Shown piece by piece: positions 10,571 to 18,269 of a stretch of 64,000 nt of DNA. Positions within the stretch are counted from its first letter, which is position 1, and every line of letters begins with the position of its first letter. Location of the stretch: assembly GCF_003850245.1 (NCBI RefSeq), contig NZ_CP031015.1:2604001-2668000 (forward strand), in the 5' to 3' direction. This stretch comes from Microbacterium sp. ABRD28. GTDB taxonomy: Bacteria; Actinomycetota; Actinomycetes; Actinomycetales; Microbacteriaceae. A program made the translations under genes and the position numbers. The notes under the pieces are model-generated. The model worked only from the letters and a program-made list of their open reading frames with translations. It did no database searches and was not told the DNA's origin.

Positions 10571-13500
10571 GGGGTGTCCTTCGTCGAATCGGGGAAAGGC
10601 GCGTCGTCGGGCGACGCAGCGGGTCGGGAGGGGACGACGGTGCCGACCTCATCCGGGCGCGGACGCGTCCGGGCACGGACGGTGAGTCCCGCGGCGAGCA
10701 CGAGAGCCGCGGAGAGGATCAGCACCAGCCAGTCCGCCCCCAGCCCACCGGTCTCGTCGGGGGTGAGCTGTTCGACGCCGGAGGCGGCGAGATTGAGCAG
10801 CTCCTCCTCGGAGAGGTCCTCGTGCACCTCGCCGGCCGCGGGGTCGACATAGCCTTCGCTGTCGGGGCCGAAGACCTCGTAGGTGCGCGAGCACGACAGA
10901 TCCGCCGCCGACACCGTGTCGGGGGCGCCGGCCTCGGTCACGCGACCGTACTCGTCGTCCGGAACGAGAAGCACGCCCTCCACGAGAAGCGGGTTGGCGT
11001 CGAGCTTGTCGAACCGCAGCGTGTGCGAACCGGCGCTGAGCTCCACCGTCCCGAGGTCGTGGTACTCGTAGCGGGAGTTCACCGGCACGAGCCCATCGGC
11101 CATCCGCTGCTCCAGGTCCGAGGGAGACAGTACCTCGGTCGCAACCGGCACGCGGTCGGACGAGTAGACCGTCTCCTCGGGGTAGAAGTCCAGCGATCCG
11201 GGAGTCGAGCGCATGTCGAGCGAGCGGACCACCTCGGCCGTCGGCGAGTCGAGGGTGAGCGCGTTGATGGTCGCCGCACCGCGGAGGAGCAGGCGGTAGC
11301 GCCCTGCCTCGGGTGCACGCAGCTGGATGGCGAAGTTCGTGGCCCGCGGCACGGCGACGAAGGAGCCCTTGAGCGTGCCGAACACCCCCGGGGTGATCAT
11401 GCCGGTGCGGTTCCACTTCGTGGTCGAGAACATCAGGAACGCCCGGAACATCGGGGAGAGGTAGTAGCTGGATGCCACGATGTCGGAGTTGAAGGGGAAC
11501 ATCTTCGGCGACGGCGTGAAGAACGCATCCCGATGGGCGAGCGCCCATCCGTCGAGCGCCGTCGTCCCCGACGCCGCTCCGGAGAAGAAGAGCGTGTCGG
11601 GATCGCCACCCGCCGCGACGGTCTTGTCGGTGAACGGAAGGTACTCCAGGTCGTAGCAACGGCTGAGTTCCAGACGGTTCCACAGCAGGGCGAGATAGTC
11701 GCTCCACCCCGATGTGACGACCAGCGACGGCCGTTCCTCAGCCGGCGGGTCGACCAGTTCGTACAGCACGAAGCTGTCGTTCTCGAAACGCTCCTCGACG
11801 AACCCGAAGGCTTCCTGCCGCTTCATGGCCGGACCGATGTAGTCCTCCACGTCCGGCAGGTATTCCGCCCCCACTCCTCGGTTGTCCCGCAGCTTCTTGT
11901 TGACCACGAGGTAACGCAGATCGATGTCGCGGGCGACGTTGATCCACCAGTCCTGCTGGTAGTACAGGCCGCGCAGCAGCAGGAAGAACTCGAACTTGTT
12001 GGAGCTGTCACCGGTGAGCCCGTAGTAGTAGCTCGGAACATCGAGGTAGTAGATGAAGAACTTGTCGATGAACTTGTGATCGATGCCGTCCTCGGCGGTG
12101 ACGAGCTTCGCCGTCTCCGTCGGAGGGAGCACGACGGTCTTCCCCTCTTCGAGCGTCTCGAGCTCGGCTTTGAGGGCGCGCAGGTCGTGCAGCGGGTATG
12201 GGGCGAGGAAGGTGCCGAAATTCCCTGAGAGCAGCACGGTGCGATAGTTCGTGTTCGACAGCAGGGGGGCGAAGAAGACGGCCCCCACCGCCACCACGGC
12301 CGCGCCCCGCAGCAGCATGGTGTCGCGGGACGACCGCCGGCCTTCGGTCACCGCCGCGTCTCGCCGCACCATCCACCGGTGGTGCAGCGCGTCGACCGAC
12401 CACGCGAGGGTCAGCGACATGACCACCGGGGCGAGGACGAAGAGGAGGAGCTGGAAGCGGTGCGGGAAGCGGAGCACCTGGACGATCGTCGAGGCGATGT
12501 TCACGCTCATCGACCCGACAGGCCCCTCGACGCCCGCGAGCGTCCGCGTGACCGCCGCGAGAGACCGGTGGAAGCTCGGGAACCACTGCGGCTCGGCGTA
12601 GCCGATCGTCGCCCAGCCGGCGAACAGGGCGACGACCGCGAGGACGCCGAACAGCTGCCGGTGCGCCCGCGTCCGCAGGAGCGAGCGTCGCACGGCCGGC
12701 ACGAGGAAGGGGATGAGGAAGACGAGGGTGTAGACGATGTTGCTGACCCTCGGCACCTTCGCCAGGTAGTCACCGTAGAGGACTTTGTCCATGATGCCGG
12801 CGAGGTCCCAGCTGAGGACATGGAGCCACGACACCGACGCGTCGCGGATGAAGTAGTAGTCGCCGGGCACCGTCTCGGAGAGGTTCTCCACACCGCGCAG
12901 CGCCACGAACTTCACGAAGAGGACGTACGGGATGAGCGTCACCAGCGCGAAGATGATGACGATGACGATGCCGCGGCCGAGGGTCGTGCCGCCCCAGCGG
13001 TGCAGGGCCTGCCGCAACCGCGGCATCCGGTCAGGGGATCGGACGCTGTCGAAGAGGGCGGCCGGGAACCTCTTCAACCGTCTGGGCCCGCCGGAGCGGA
13101 TCCACCGGGCCAGCTCCCCGAGGGCGAGCGTGACGCCCGCGATCAGCAGGAACACCGCGAACAGCACGAGATAGTGCACCGCAGGGTTGAGCAGCACGAG
13201 CAGACTCGCGATCACCGAGCGCCGAACCCAGTGTTTCGGCTCGAACAGCAGGGCGTGCAGGACGATGAGGATCGCCATGGTCACCAGCGCCAGGCCGAGC
13301 ACGAGCGTGTAGAAGTGGGTGATCTTGGCGTAGATCATGATCGCGTAGATCAGCCCGACCGGAAGGGCCGTGACGAGGGCGATCGTGACCGGCGAGAGGG
13401 TGCGGAAGACATCCGTGACGAACCACACCACCGTCCGATAGGCGGCGACGACGATGGTCGGGATCACGAGGAGGATCGCGAAGGGAAGCACGTGATAGTG

Positions 13501-13785
13501 CCGGAGCCAGGTGGTGAGGAACGAGTAGCGCACGCGGAACTCGTATCCGTGCGTGAGCTGATTGAACTCGCCCGCTGCCTGCTCGAGCAGCTGGCTGTTG
13601 ACGTTGAAGAAGGGCACCAGCTCGTCGCCGACGATGACCGCGTCACCGCGCAGCACCGAGGGGATGGCTGCCAGGACGTCGCGGAAGACGACGAACGCGA
13701 TGATGAAGAAGAGCACCGACACCACCCGAGCGACACGTCGGCCGGCGCGGACCTCCGACGAGCGGTCGGATGATGCGATGCTCAC
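10567..13785 (-). CDS. Large polytopic membrane protein, possible GT-C-type glycosyltransferase
   Basis: Predicted 1072-aa protein. The N-terminal 45 percent has about ten hydrophobic helices; a long extracytoplasmic region follows, and a single helix (WLVLILSAALVLAAGLTV) closes the protein. Overall shape resembles GT-C enzymes such as AftD or YfhO, with an IVQVLRFPHRFQLLLFV segment like their conserved RxPxRF region. I do not recognise a definite family. The GTG at 13785 is chosen because it overlaps the SpoIIE stop as GTGA. An early GDELVPFFN loop after the first helix could supply the catalytic acidic residue expected of GT-C enzymes. Position among polysaccharide genes suggests a role in glycan assembly or modification. 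Confidence 0.7.
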   Translation of the reverse strand: MSIASSDRSSEVRAGRRVARVVSVLFFIIAFVVFRDVLAAIPSVLRGDAVIVGDELVPFFNVNSQLLEQAAGEFNQLTHGYEFRVRYSFLTTWLRHYHVLPFAILLVIPTIVVAAYRTVVWFVTDVFRTLSPVTIALVTALPVGLIYAIMIYAKITHFYTLVLGLALVTMAILIVLHALLFEPKHWVRRSVIASLLVLLNPAVHYLVLFAVFLLIAGVTLALGELARWIRSGGPRRLKRFPAALFDSVRSPDRMPRLRQALHRWGGTTLGRGIVIVIIFALVTLIPYVLFVKFVALRGVENLSETVPGDYYFIRDASVSWLHVLSWDLAGIMDKVLYGDYLAKVPRVSNIVYTLVFLIPFLVPAVRRSLLRTRAHRQLFGVLAVVALFAGWATIGYAEPQWFPSFHRSLAAVTRTLAGVEGPVGSMSVNIASTIVQVLRFPHRFQLLLFVLAPVVMSLTLAWSVDALHHRWMVRRDAAVTEGRRSSRDTMLLRGAAVVAVGAVFFAPLLSNTNYRTVLLSGNFGTFLAPYPLHDLRALKAELETLEEGKTVVLPPTETAKLVTAEDGIDHKFIDKFFIYYLDVPSYYYGLTGDSSNKFEFFLLLRGLYYQQDWWINVARDIDLRYLVVNKKLRDNRGVGAEYLPDVEDYIGPAMKRQEAFGFVEERFENDSFVLYELVDPPAEERPSLVVTSGWSDYLALLWNRLELSRCYDLEYLPFTDKTVAAGGDPDTLFFSGAASGTTALDGWALAHRDAFFTPSPKMFPFNSDIVASSYYLSPMFRAFLMFSTTKWNRTGMITPGVFGTLKGSFVAVPRATNFAIQLRAPEAGRYRLLLRGAATINALTLDSPTAEVVRSLDMRSTPGSLDFYPEETVYSSDRVPVATEVLSPSDLEQRMADGLVPVNSRYEYHDLGTVELSAGSHTLRFDKLDANPLLVEGVLLVPDDEYGRVTEAGAPDTVSAADLSCSRTYEVFGPDSEGYVDPAAGEVHEDLSEEELLNLAASGVEQLTPDETGGLGADWLVLILSAALVLAAGLTVRARTRPRPDEVGTVVPSRPAASPDDAPFPDSTKDTP

Positions 13786-14534
13786 GTGACGATCGCCAGA
13801 ACTGCGCGGTCGTCGACCGCAGGCATCCACCCCGCGTGGTTCTCGAGGGCGTCGAACGTGCGGGCGACGATCACGGAAGGGTCCGACGTCGGCGTCGATC
13901 GCAGCGCGGTCGCGAGACCGGCGAGACCCAGAGGCGATCCGTTCGGATCCTCCTGATCGACGACACCGTCGCTGACCACGACGAGGGCGCTGCCGGTCCC
14001 CCTGTCCCAGGCGCGTTCGACGCTGCCGCCGACGTCGACGCCCATGGGCGGGCAGGTGGCGGCGACGTGGCTCACCCGGCCGCGATCCACGCGCATGATC
14101 GGGTGGTGACCGGCGGAAACCAGGCGGACGAGCCCCGCGCGGGTGTCGACGGCGACGATCGCGAGGGTGATGATGCTGCTCGTCCGGTCGAGCGCGCCGC
14201 GCATCGAACTCGACACGGCGCGGAGGATCCGGGCGGGGTTCGGACCGAGGTCCTGCGCGTGGTGCTGCAGGCTCCCGAGCGCCATCGCGGCGAGGAGGGA
14301 GGCCGCGACACCCTTGCCCGACACGTCACCGAGCACGGCGATGAGGTGTTCGTCGACGCGGAGGACGTCGACGAAGTCCCCGCCGACGCCCGAGAGGTTC
14401 CGCACGTCTCCCGCCGCGGCGGTGCCGGCCGCGCGCTGGTGAGAGGACGTCGCCAGGGCGCTCTGGACGCGCGCGGCCTGGGTGATCGGATCGTCCCACG
14501 CGGCGGCGGGGGGTGCGGGGGCGAGGAGCGTCAT
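13782..14534 (-). CDS. SpoIIE-type PP2C phosphatase
   Basis: Ser/Thr phosphatase of 250 aa with a SpoIIE/PP2C catalytic domain through most of its length: GVGGDFVDVL, IAVLGDVSGKGVAASLLAAM, VSAGHHPIMR, LVVVSDGVVD and DDRAVLAIVT. These phosphatases dephosphorylate STAS anti-sigma-factor antagonists. The start at 14534 overlaps the stop of a STAS gene as ATGA, so the pair is co-made. No sensor domain is present, so activity may depend on a partner. A dedicated anti-sigma kinase is not seen in this operon; the HATPase domain of the 26797 gene could serve. Confidence 0.9.
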   Translation of the reverse strand: MTLLAPAPPAAAWDDPITQAARVQSALATSSHQRAAGTAAAGDVRNLSGVGGDFVDVLRVDEHLIAVLGDVSGKGVAASLLAAMALGSLQHHAQDLGPNPARILRAVSSSMRGALDRTSSIITLAIVAVDTRAGLVRLVSAGHHPIMRVDRGRVSHVAATCPPMGVDVGGSVERAWDRGTGSALVVVSDGVVDQEDPNGSPLGLAGLATALRSTPTSDPSVIVARTFDALENHAGWMPAVDDRAVLAIVT

Positions 14535-14881
14535 CGTTCCACCGCGATCCGTGCGGGCCCGCGATCCGCGGAGACGTCCGCCACGACCGGGAACACACCG
14601 TCCAGTCGGGTGAGCTCGAGGATGATGCGGGCCGGGTCTGACACCGCAACGAGCGTCACGACGCCGCCGCTCGCGGTGCACGCCTTCAGGGTTCGCACCA
14701 GACATGCCAGCGCGCTCGAATCCATGAATTCCACGCCGGCCAGATCGATCTCGACGTTTGCGCGATCCGGGCCGATCTCGCTGATGACGAGACGCTCGTA
14801 CTCTTCGGCGCAGTGCGCATCGAAGCGTCCGGCCAGCGTCACGGCGACGACGTCCGTGTCGGCGGTGACAGAGATGTCCAT
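14531..14881 (-). CDS. STAS-domain anti-sigma factor antagonist
   Basis: Protein of 116 aa with a STAS fold. The phosphorylatable serine lies in VEFMDSSALACLVRT. In the RsbV/SpoIIAA family the unphosphorylated form binds the anti-sigma kinase and releases the sigma factor. A strong AAGGAGGA lies just before the ATG at 14881. This is the first gene of a minus-strand run reaching at least 6142 and probably 3487, so the partner-switch pair is co-transcribed with polysaccharide genes. Its cognate anti-sigma factor is not in the operon. Confidence 0.9.
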   Translation of the reverse strand: MDISVTADTDVVAVTLAGRFDAHCAEEYERLVISEIGPDRANVEIDLAGVEFMDSSALACLVRTLKACTASGGVVTLVAVSDPARIILELTRLDGVFPVVADVSADRGPARIAVER

Positions 14882-14952
14882 GATTCCTCCTTGGGGCCCG
14901 CCCGACGTCTTCGGGTGACGAGGGGCATCCGCTCACGCGGTGGCAGGTTGAC

Positions 14953-14980
14953 TTTATAGTCCTTTATATACCCATGTCAA
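14953..14980 (-). promoter_or_regulatory. Promoter of the STAS/polysaccharide operon
   Basis: On the minus strand a consensus -35 TTGACA (14980-14975) is separated by 16 bases from -10 TATAAA (14958-14953). Transcription would begin near 14946, about 65 bases before the STAS start. The site is strikingly AT-rich for this genome and is flanked by TTGAC/GTCAA inverted arms (14948-14952 and 14976-14980). It lies in the divergent gap shared with the IclR gene. Confidence 0.7.
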
Positions 14981-14991
14981 CGCATGATGCG
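14981..14991. promoter_or_regulatory. 11-bp palindrome between divergent STAS and IclR genes
   Basis: CGCAT-G-ATGCG is a perfect odd-centred palindrome adjoining the -35 box of the STAS promoter and 15 bases before the IclR start. It could be an operator for the IclR protein or another regulator; only the symmetry and position support this. Confidence 0.3.
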
Positions 14992-15005
14992 CCATTCTGG
15001 GGATC

Positions 15006-15779
15006 ATGAGCGCGACGACGGAAGGCACCGGGCGCGCGGTGCCGGCGGCAGACCACGCGCTGCGGATCCTCGAGCTCATGGCGCAGCAGGCCGGGCCGGT
15101 GACGGCGCACGCCGTGGCGACGTCACTCTCGCTCCCCCGCTCGAGCGTCTACCATCTGCTCGGCACCCTCGCCCGGCGGGGATTCGTCGTCCACCTGCCG
15201 GATGAACACCGCTGGGGCCTGGGGATCGGCGCCTTCGAGCTGGCCGGGGGATTCGCGCGACAGCAGCCGCTCGCTCGCCTGGGGCGCCCCCTGGTGGCGA
15301 GCCTCGTCGACCGAATCGGGGAGAGCGCGCATCTGGCGGTGATGAGTGGGCGCGACGTGGTCTATATCGTCGAGGAGCGCGCGCCGCACCGGCCCACCCT
15401 GGTCACCGACGTCGGAGTCCGACTGCCGTCGCATCTGACCGCGACGGGCCGCGCGATGCTCGCCGGCCTACCCAAGGAGCAGGTCAGAGCCCTCTACCCC
15501 GACGCGTCGGTGTTCTCCGATCGGACCGGACGAGGACCCCGCACTCCCGGCGAGCTCCGGGAACTGCTCCGCCAGGCTCGTCTGGACGGGCTCGCCGTCG
15601 AAGAGGGCGAGGTGACCCTCGGCTTCCGCTCGATCGCGGCATGCGTCACCGATCACACCGGATGGCCGGCTGCCGCGATCGCGGTCACGTGGGACGAGGA
15701 TCGCCCCCCGGCCCGCGATGATGTCGCCGACCTGATTCGCCGGACCGCGGCCGAGCTCTCGCGGCGCATCGGCGGATGA
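15006..15779 (+). CDS. IclR-family transcriptional regulator, possible hut regulator
   Basis: Protein of 257 aa. N-terminal winged helix (ALRILELMAQQAGPVTAHAV, then LSLPRSSVYHLLGTL) and C-terminal IclR ligand domain with SAHLAVMSGRDVVYI, LTATGRAMLAGL and EVTLGFRSIAACV. IclR proteins are dimeric ligand-responsive regulators. The gene is divergent from the STAS operon and convergent with LacI. A site like that of the IclR-type HutR lies before hutH, and the intervening operon is the only thing separating the two, so this may be HutR. That assignment is inference; the family call is firm. Confidence 0.9.
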   Translation: MSATTEGTGRAVPAADHALRILELMAQQAGPVTAHAVATSLSLPRSSVYHLLGTLARRGFVVHLPDEHRWGLGIGAFELAGGFARQQPLARLGRPLVASLVDRIGESAHLAVMSGRDVVYIVEERAPHRPTLVTDVGVRLPSHLTATGRAMLAGLPKEQVRALYPDASVFSDRTGRGPRTPGELRELLRQARLDGLAVEEGEVTLGFRSIAACVTDHTGWPAAAIAVTWDEDRPPARDDVADLIRRTAAELSRRIGG

Positions 15780-15796
15780 TCGTCGCTTCGCCCCGC

Positions 15797-16810
15797 TCAG
15801 CGCACGACGAGGCGGGGTTGAACGAGCATCCGCTCGGGCGGACTCTCGCCGGTGGAGATGCGCCGCCCCGAATCGTCGGTCAACAGATCGAGCGCCGCGG
15901 CGGCGACGAGCTCCGGCGACTGCTCCACGCTGGACAGCCCGAGCGCCTCGGCGACGGGCGTGTTGTCGAATCCGAACAGTCCGATGTGCGTGGCGCCGGT
16001 GTCCATGGCCGCGAGATGCGCGCCGACGGCCAGCGAGTCGCTCGCGCAGACCACCGCGTCGATCCGGCTCCGCGTGTGCGGATCGGTGAACGCCGCGGTC
16101 ATCACGCTCCGCGCTGCGGCGACACCGTCGGGCACGCGATACGCCGGCGCGGAGTCGGCGCCCGCGCCCATCGCCTCGCGCCACCCGCGCTCCCGGTCAT
16201 CGCCCGTCCCTGCGTCCGCCGGCCAGCCGAGCCAGGCGACGCCGGGCCCGGAGGCCTGAAGCGCATACTCGGTGGCGGCGCGCGTTCCCGCCGCGCCGTC
16301 GACATCGACCCACGAGTGGCCGGACTCCCAGACATCGCCCCCGCCCCAGGGCCTGCCGAACGCGACGTAGGGGACGCCCCGGCCGTCCAGCCATCCGGCG
16401 CGGGGATCGCCGAATGCCGTTCCGGTGATCACGGCGGCATCGATCTCGCCCCCCTCGACCAGGTCGCTGAGCCGGGTGATCTCCTCTTCCCGACTGGCGG
16501 CGCTGTAGATGAGGACGCGCAGTCCGCGTTCGGTGGCATTCTCGGTCAGCGCATGGATGAAGCGGTCGAGGATGACCCCCGAGATCCCGCCGCTGAAGGG
16601 ATCGATGTGCACGCCGATGGTGGAGCTCCGGCGCGTGCGCAGACTGCGCGCGGCCACGTGGGGTCGGTAGGCGAGCTCGTCGATCGCGCGCTGCACGCGT
16701 TCCCGCGTCTCCTCCCGCACGATCGCCGGAGTGTTGATCACGTTCGACACCGTCTGGCGCGACACCCCCGCGCGACGCGCGACGTCTTCGACGGTCGGAG
16801 CTTTCGCCAT
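15797..16810 (-). CDS. LacI-family repressor of the adjacent sugar operon
   Basis: Protein of 337 aa: LacI helix-turn-helix at the N-terminus (TVEDVARRAGVSRQTVSNVI, then the hinge YRPHVAARSLRTRRS) followed by a periplasmic-binding-protein-like sensor domain (IGVHIDPFSGG; DAVVCASDSLAVGAHLAA; GLFGFDNTPVAE). It is divergent from the sugar ABC genes, and its own start lies 35 bases from a matching operator, which suggests autoregulation. The inducer is probably the imported sugar or a breakdown product. The gene ends 17 bases from the convergent IclR gene. Confidence 0.92.
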   Translation of the reverse strand: MAKAPTVEDVARRAGVSRQTVSNVINTPAIVREETRERVQRAIDELAYRPHVAARSLRTRRSSTIGVHIDPFSGGISGVILDRFIHALTENATERGLRVLIYSAASREEEITRLSDLVEGGEIDAAVITGTAFGDPRAGWLDGRGVPYVAFGRPWGGGDVWESGHSWVDVDGAAGTRAATEYALQASGPGVAWLGWPADAGTGDDRERGWREAMGAGADSAPAYRVPDGVAAARSVMTAAFTDPHTRSRIDAVVCASDSLAVGAHLAAMDTGATHIGLFGFDNTPVAEALGLSSVEQSPELVAAAALDLLTDDSGRRISTGESPPERMLVQPRLVVR

Positions 16811-16844
16811 CTTCCGCCCCCCGGTGGTGTGGACAAAGACTGGA

Positions 16845-16858
16845 TCTGAACGATCAAA
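16845..16858 (-). promoter_or_regulatory. LacI-type operator 1
   Basis: Minus-strand TTTGATCGTTCAGA fits the consensus TTTGAWCGWTCA shared with the two sites at 16931-16958. CG-centred palindromes of this type are typical LacI-family operators. It lies upstream of the LacI start, consistent with autorepression. Confidence 0.65.
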
Positions 16859-16885
16859 TCGTTACTTGAGCGTAGCCGTTCGGCG

Positions 16886-16914
16886 TTGACACCCGAAAGA
16901 CCACCGACTTATTG
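16886..16914 (+). promoter_or_regulatory. Promoter of the sugar ABC operon
   Basis: Consensus -35 TTGACA (16886-16891), 17-base spacer and -10 TTATTG (16909-16914; TATTGT one base later is an alternative). Transcription would start near 16921, just before the tandem operators, so a bound repressor would block initiation or elongation. Confidence 0.6.
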
Positions 16915-16930
16915 TTTTCCCGACACCGGA

Positions 16931-16958
16931 TTTGAACGTTCATATTTGATCGATCAAA
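16931..16958 (+). promoter_or_regulatory. Tandem LacI-type operators 2 and 3
   Basis: Two abutting 14-base sites: TTTGAACGTTCATA (16931-16944) and the perfect palindrome TTTGATCGATCAAA (16945-16958). Both match the consensus of the site next to the LacI gene. They sit between the promoter and the first ABC gene. Confidence 0.72.
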
Positions 16959-17011
16959 GAACCCCGGACCAGCTCACCGGTGTCGCGACTTCATTCAAAG
17001 GAGAGGGAGAC

Positions 17012-18268
17012 ATGACACGCAGGAAGATGCGCGCCGCCTTCGGCGCGGGAGCGATCCTCACCGCCGGAGCCCTGGTGCTGACCGGATGCGGCGGAGGAAG
17101 CTTCGACGACGGCGGCGGCGGAGCCGCGGCCGACGGCGAGCTGACCTCCTCCGACGAGCCCATCAGCGTCCTCATCGCGTCGAGCGGCGAGGCCGAGGCC
17201 ACAGCCGTCGAAGAGGCCGTCGCCGCGTGGTCGGCCGAATCCGGCGTCGAGGCGAGCGTCGAGATCGCCAGCGACCTCAACCAGCAGCTCGCGCAGGGCT
17301 TCGCCGCGGGGTCGCCGCCGGATCTGTTCTACCTCTCCCCCGACGCCCTCGCCGGCTACGCCGACAACGGCTCGCTGCGGGCGTATGGCGATGAGCTCTC
17401 CAATGCGGGCGACTTCTATGCGCCGCTGGTGGAGAACTTCACCTACGAGGACGAGTTCTACTGCGCCCCGAAGGACTTCTCGACCCTGGCGCTCATCATC
17501 AACACCGACCTGTGGGCGGCCGCAGGGCTGACCGAAGACGACGTGCCGACCACGTGGGAGGAGCTCGCCACGGTCAGCCAGACCCTCACCACCGGCGGTG
17601 TCACCGGCCTCGCCTTCGGTCCCGAGGTGCAGCGCGTCGGCGCCTTCATGGCCCAGGCCGGCGGCGGCCTCGTCACCGACGGCGCAGCCACGGCGAACAG
17701 CCCCGAGAACGTCGAGGCCCTGGAGTACGTCAAGACCAACCTCGAGGGCGGCAACTTCGCCTACGCCACCGACATCGGCGCCGGGTGGGGCGGTGAGGCG
17801 TTCGGCCTCGGCTCTGCCGCGATGGTGATCGAGGGCAACTGGATCGAGGGGGCCATGCGCAACGACTACCCCGACGTGAACTACCTCGTCGCCCAGCTGC
17901 CCGAGGGCCCCGGCGGCCCCGGAACCCTGCAGTTCACCAACTGCTGGGGCATGGCCGCCGACAGCCCCAACCAGCAGGCCGCCCTCGAGCTGGTGGAGTA
18001 CCTGACCGCCTCCGAGCAGCAGCTGGCCTTCTCCGAGGCCTTCGGCATCATGCCGTCGCTGGAGACCACCGCCGACGCGTGGCGCGAGGCCAACCCCGAC
18101 CTCGCCGCCTTCATCGACGGCGCGGAGTACGCGCAGTTCCTGCCGACGCAGGCCGACGCCGCGGCCGTCATCACCGACTTCAACGCGCAGCTGGAGTCGC
18201 TGGCCGAGTCCGACCCGACGACCATCCTCGACTCGGTGCAGGGCAACCTCGAGGCCGTGGTCGGCTGA
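17012..18268 (+). CDS. Sugar ABC transporter substrate-binding lipoprotein
   Basis: Protein of 418 aa. Signal peptide with lipobox LVLTGC near residue 27: it is exported, lipid-modified at Cys and anchored outside the membrane. The rest is a family-1 solute-binding protein (EPISVLIASSGEAEATAVEE; GFAAGSPPDLFYLSPDALAGY; FSTLALIINTDLWAAAGL; FGLGSAAMVIEGNW). ATG 17012 follows AAAGGAGAGGGAGAC. First gene of the operon with two permeases and a debranching-type glycosidase, controlled by the upstream LacI sites. The glycosidase suggests an alpha-glucan oligosaccharide as substrate, which is inferred. Confidence 0.92.
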   Translation: MTRRKMRAAFGAGAILTAGALVLTGCGGGSFDDGGGGAAADGELTSSDEPISVLIASSGEAEATAVEEAVAAWSAESGVEASVEIASDLNQQLAQGFAAGSPPDLFYLSPDALAGYADNGSLRAYGDELSNAGDFYAPLVENFTYEDEFYCAPKDFSTLALIINTDLWAAAGLTEDDVPTTWEELATVSQTLTTGGVTGLAFGPEVQRVGAFMAQAGGGLVTDGAATANSPENVEALEYVKTNLEGGNFAYATDIGAGWGGEAFGLGSAAMVIEGNWIEGAMRNDYPDVNYLVAQLPEGPGGPGTLQFTNCWGMAADSPNQQAALELVEYLTASEQQLAFSEAFGIMPSLETTADAWREANPDLAAFIDGAEYAQFLPTQADAAAVITDFNAQLESLAESDPTTILDSVQGNLEAVVG

Positions 18269-18269
18269 C

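Noticed and set aside
12379..13773. A 464-codon plus-strand frame opposite the large membrane protein
   Set aside because: Highly charged shadow frame without family similarity; the minus-strand frame has clear membrane helices.
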